Shown here one piece after another: positions 6,112 through 6,308 of a stretch of 6,308 nucleotides of DNA. How positions within the stretch are numbered: position 1 is the first letter of the stretch; each line of letters begins with the position of its first letter. Under the pieces are notes generated by a model. The model ran no database searches. It saw only the letters and a program-made list of their open reading frames with translations, and was not told where the DNA came from. The stretch comes from Ruminococcus sp. (lineage in GTDB: Bacteria; Bacillota; Clostridia; Oscillospirales; Acutalibacteraceae). The stretch spans positions 1 to 6,308 of the forward strand of contig JAFLSL010000071.1 in assembly GCA_022510985.1 (NCBI GenBank). Reading direction: 5' to 3'. The position numbers were made by a program, and so were the translations under genes.

Positions 6112-6308
6112 ATGCAAGATTTTATAAATGGTTTATCTAACAGCTTTGTTAAAACCTTTATAACCGAGGATCGCTGGATACAGCTTTTGCAGGGTCTGGG
6201 TACAACGCTTGAGATTACCTTTTTTGCTCTGCTTTTAGGACTTGCTCTCGGATTTATTATCGCGGTAATCCGTTCCACCTACGATATGAACAACAAGGGC
6301 AAAAAGTG
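6112..6308 (+). CDS. Polar amino acid ABC transporter permease, N-terminal part
   Basis: These are the first 65 complete codons of a gene that runs off the right edge. The product is the membrane subunit of the importer whose binding protein is encoded just upstream. After a polar N-terminus (MQDFINGLSNSFVKTF) comes RWIQLLQGLGTTLEITF (21-37), which matches the family start G-x-x-x-T-L. A first membrane helix spans about residues 32-53 (FFALLLGLALGFIIAVI), followed by a positive R54 and the loop STYDMNNKGKK. This is the usual beginning of His/Glu/Gln/Arg/opine-family permeases. The ATG has an AAGGAA site 8 nt upstream (6098-6103). The rest of the permease, and probably the ATPase gene, lie outside the window. 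Confidence 0.88.
   Translation, partial: MQDFINGLSNSFVKTFITEDRWIQLLQGLGTTLEITFFALLLGLALGFIIAVIRSTYDMNNKGKK

Overview
The window looks like ordinary chromosome from a low-to-moderate GC Gram-positive bacterium of the Clostridia, most likely near the Ruminococcaceae/Oscillospirales. This rests on the protein families, AGGAGG-type ribosome binding sites, AT-rich intergenic stretches with TTGNNN/TATAAT-type promoters, and lipoprotein and signal-peptide styles. The genus cannot be named from the sequence alone. There is no mobile element, CRISPR array, rRNA or tRNA, and no sign of a new multi-gene system.

Left part, minus strand (read right to left, 3434 to 1): a CdaR/PucR-type transcriptional regulator, a hairpin, ftsE, ftsX, and the N-terminal 179 residues of a secreted coiled-coil protein of the EnvC/PcsB type that runs off the left edge. 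FtsE (ATPase) and FtsX (membrane protein) form the complex that activates peptidoglycan hydrolases at division, and an EnvC/PcsB-type coiled-coil protein is its usual extracellular partner. The last three genes are tightly packed (1-nt and 12-nt gaps) and read as one division operon. The regulator has its own good promoter and may feed the operon by read-through of an imperfect terminator.

Middle, minus strand (5071 to 3721): a single-gene unit encoding a COG0523/CobW-family GTPase with a very histidine-rich insert. It has its own promoter and its own terminator, and is probably a metal (zinc?) chaperone.

Right part, plus strand (5226 to 6308): a divergently transcribed polar amino acid ABC importer. 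It holds a lipoprotein substrate-binding protein, then a strong GC-rich hairpin, then the start of the permease gene, which runs off the right edge. The hairpin between the two genes would favour more binding protein than permease.

The most useful second looks are the acidic C-terminal tail on FtsE, the regulator upstream of ftsEX with its leaky-looking terminator, and the histidine tract in the GTPase.
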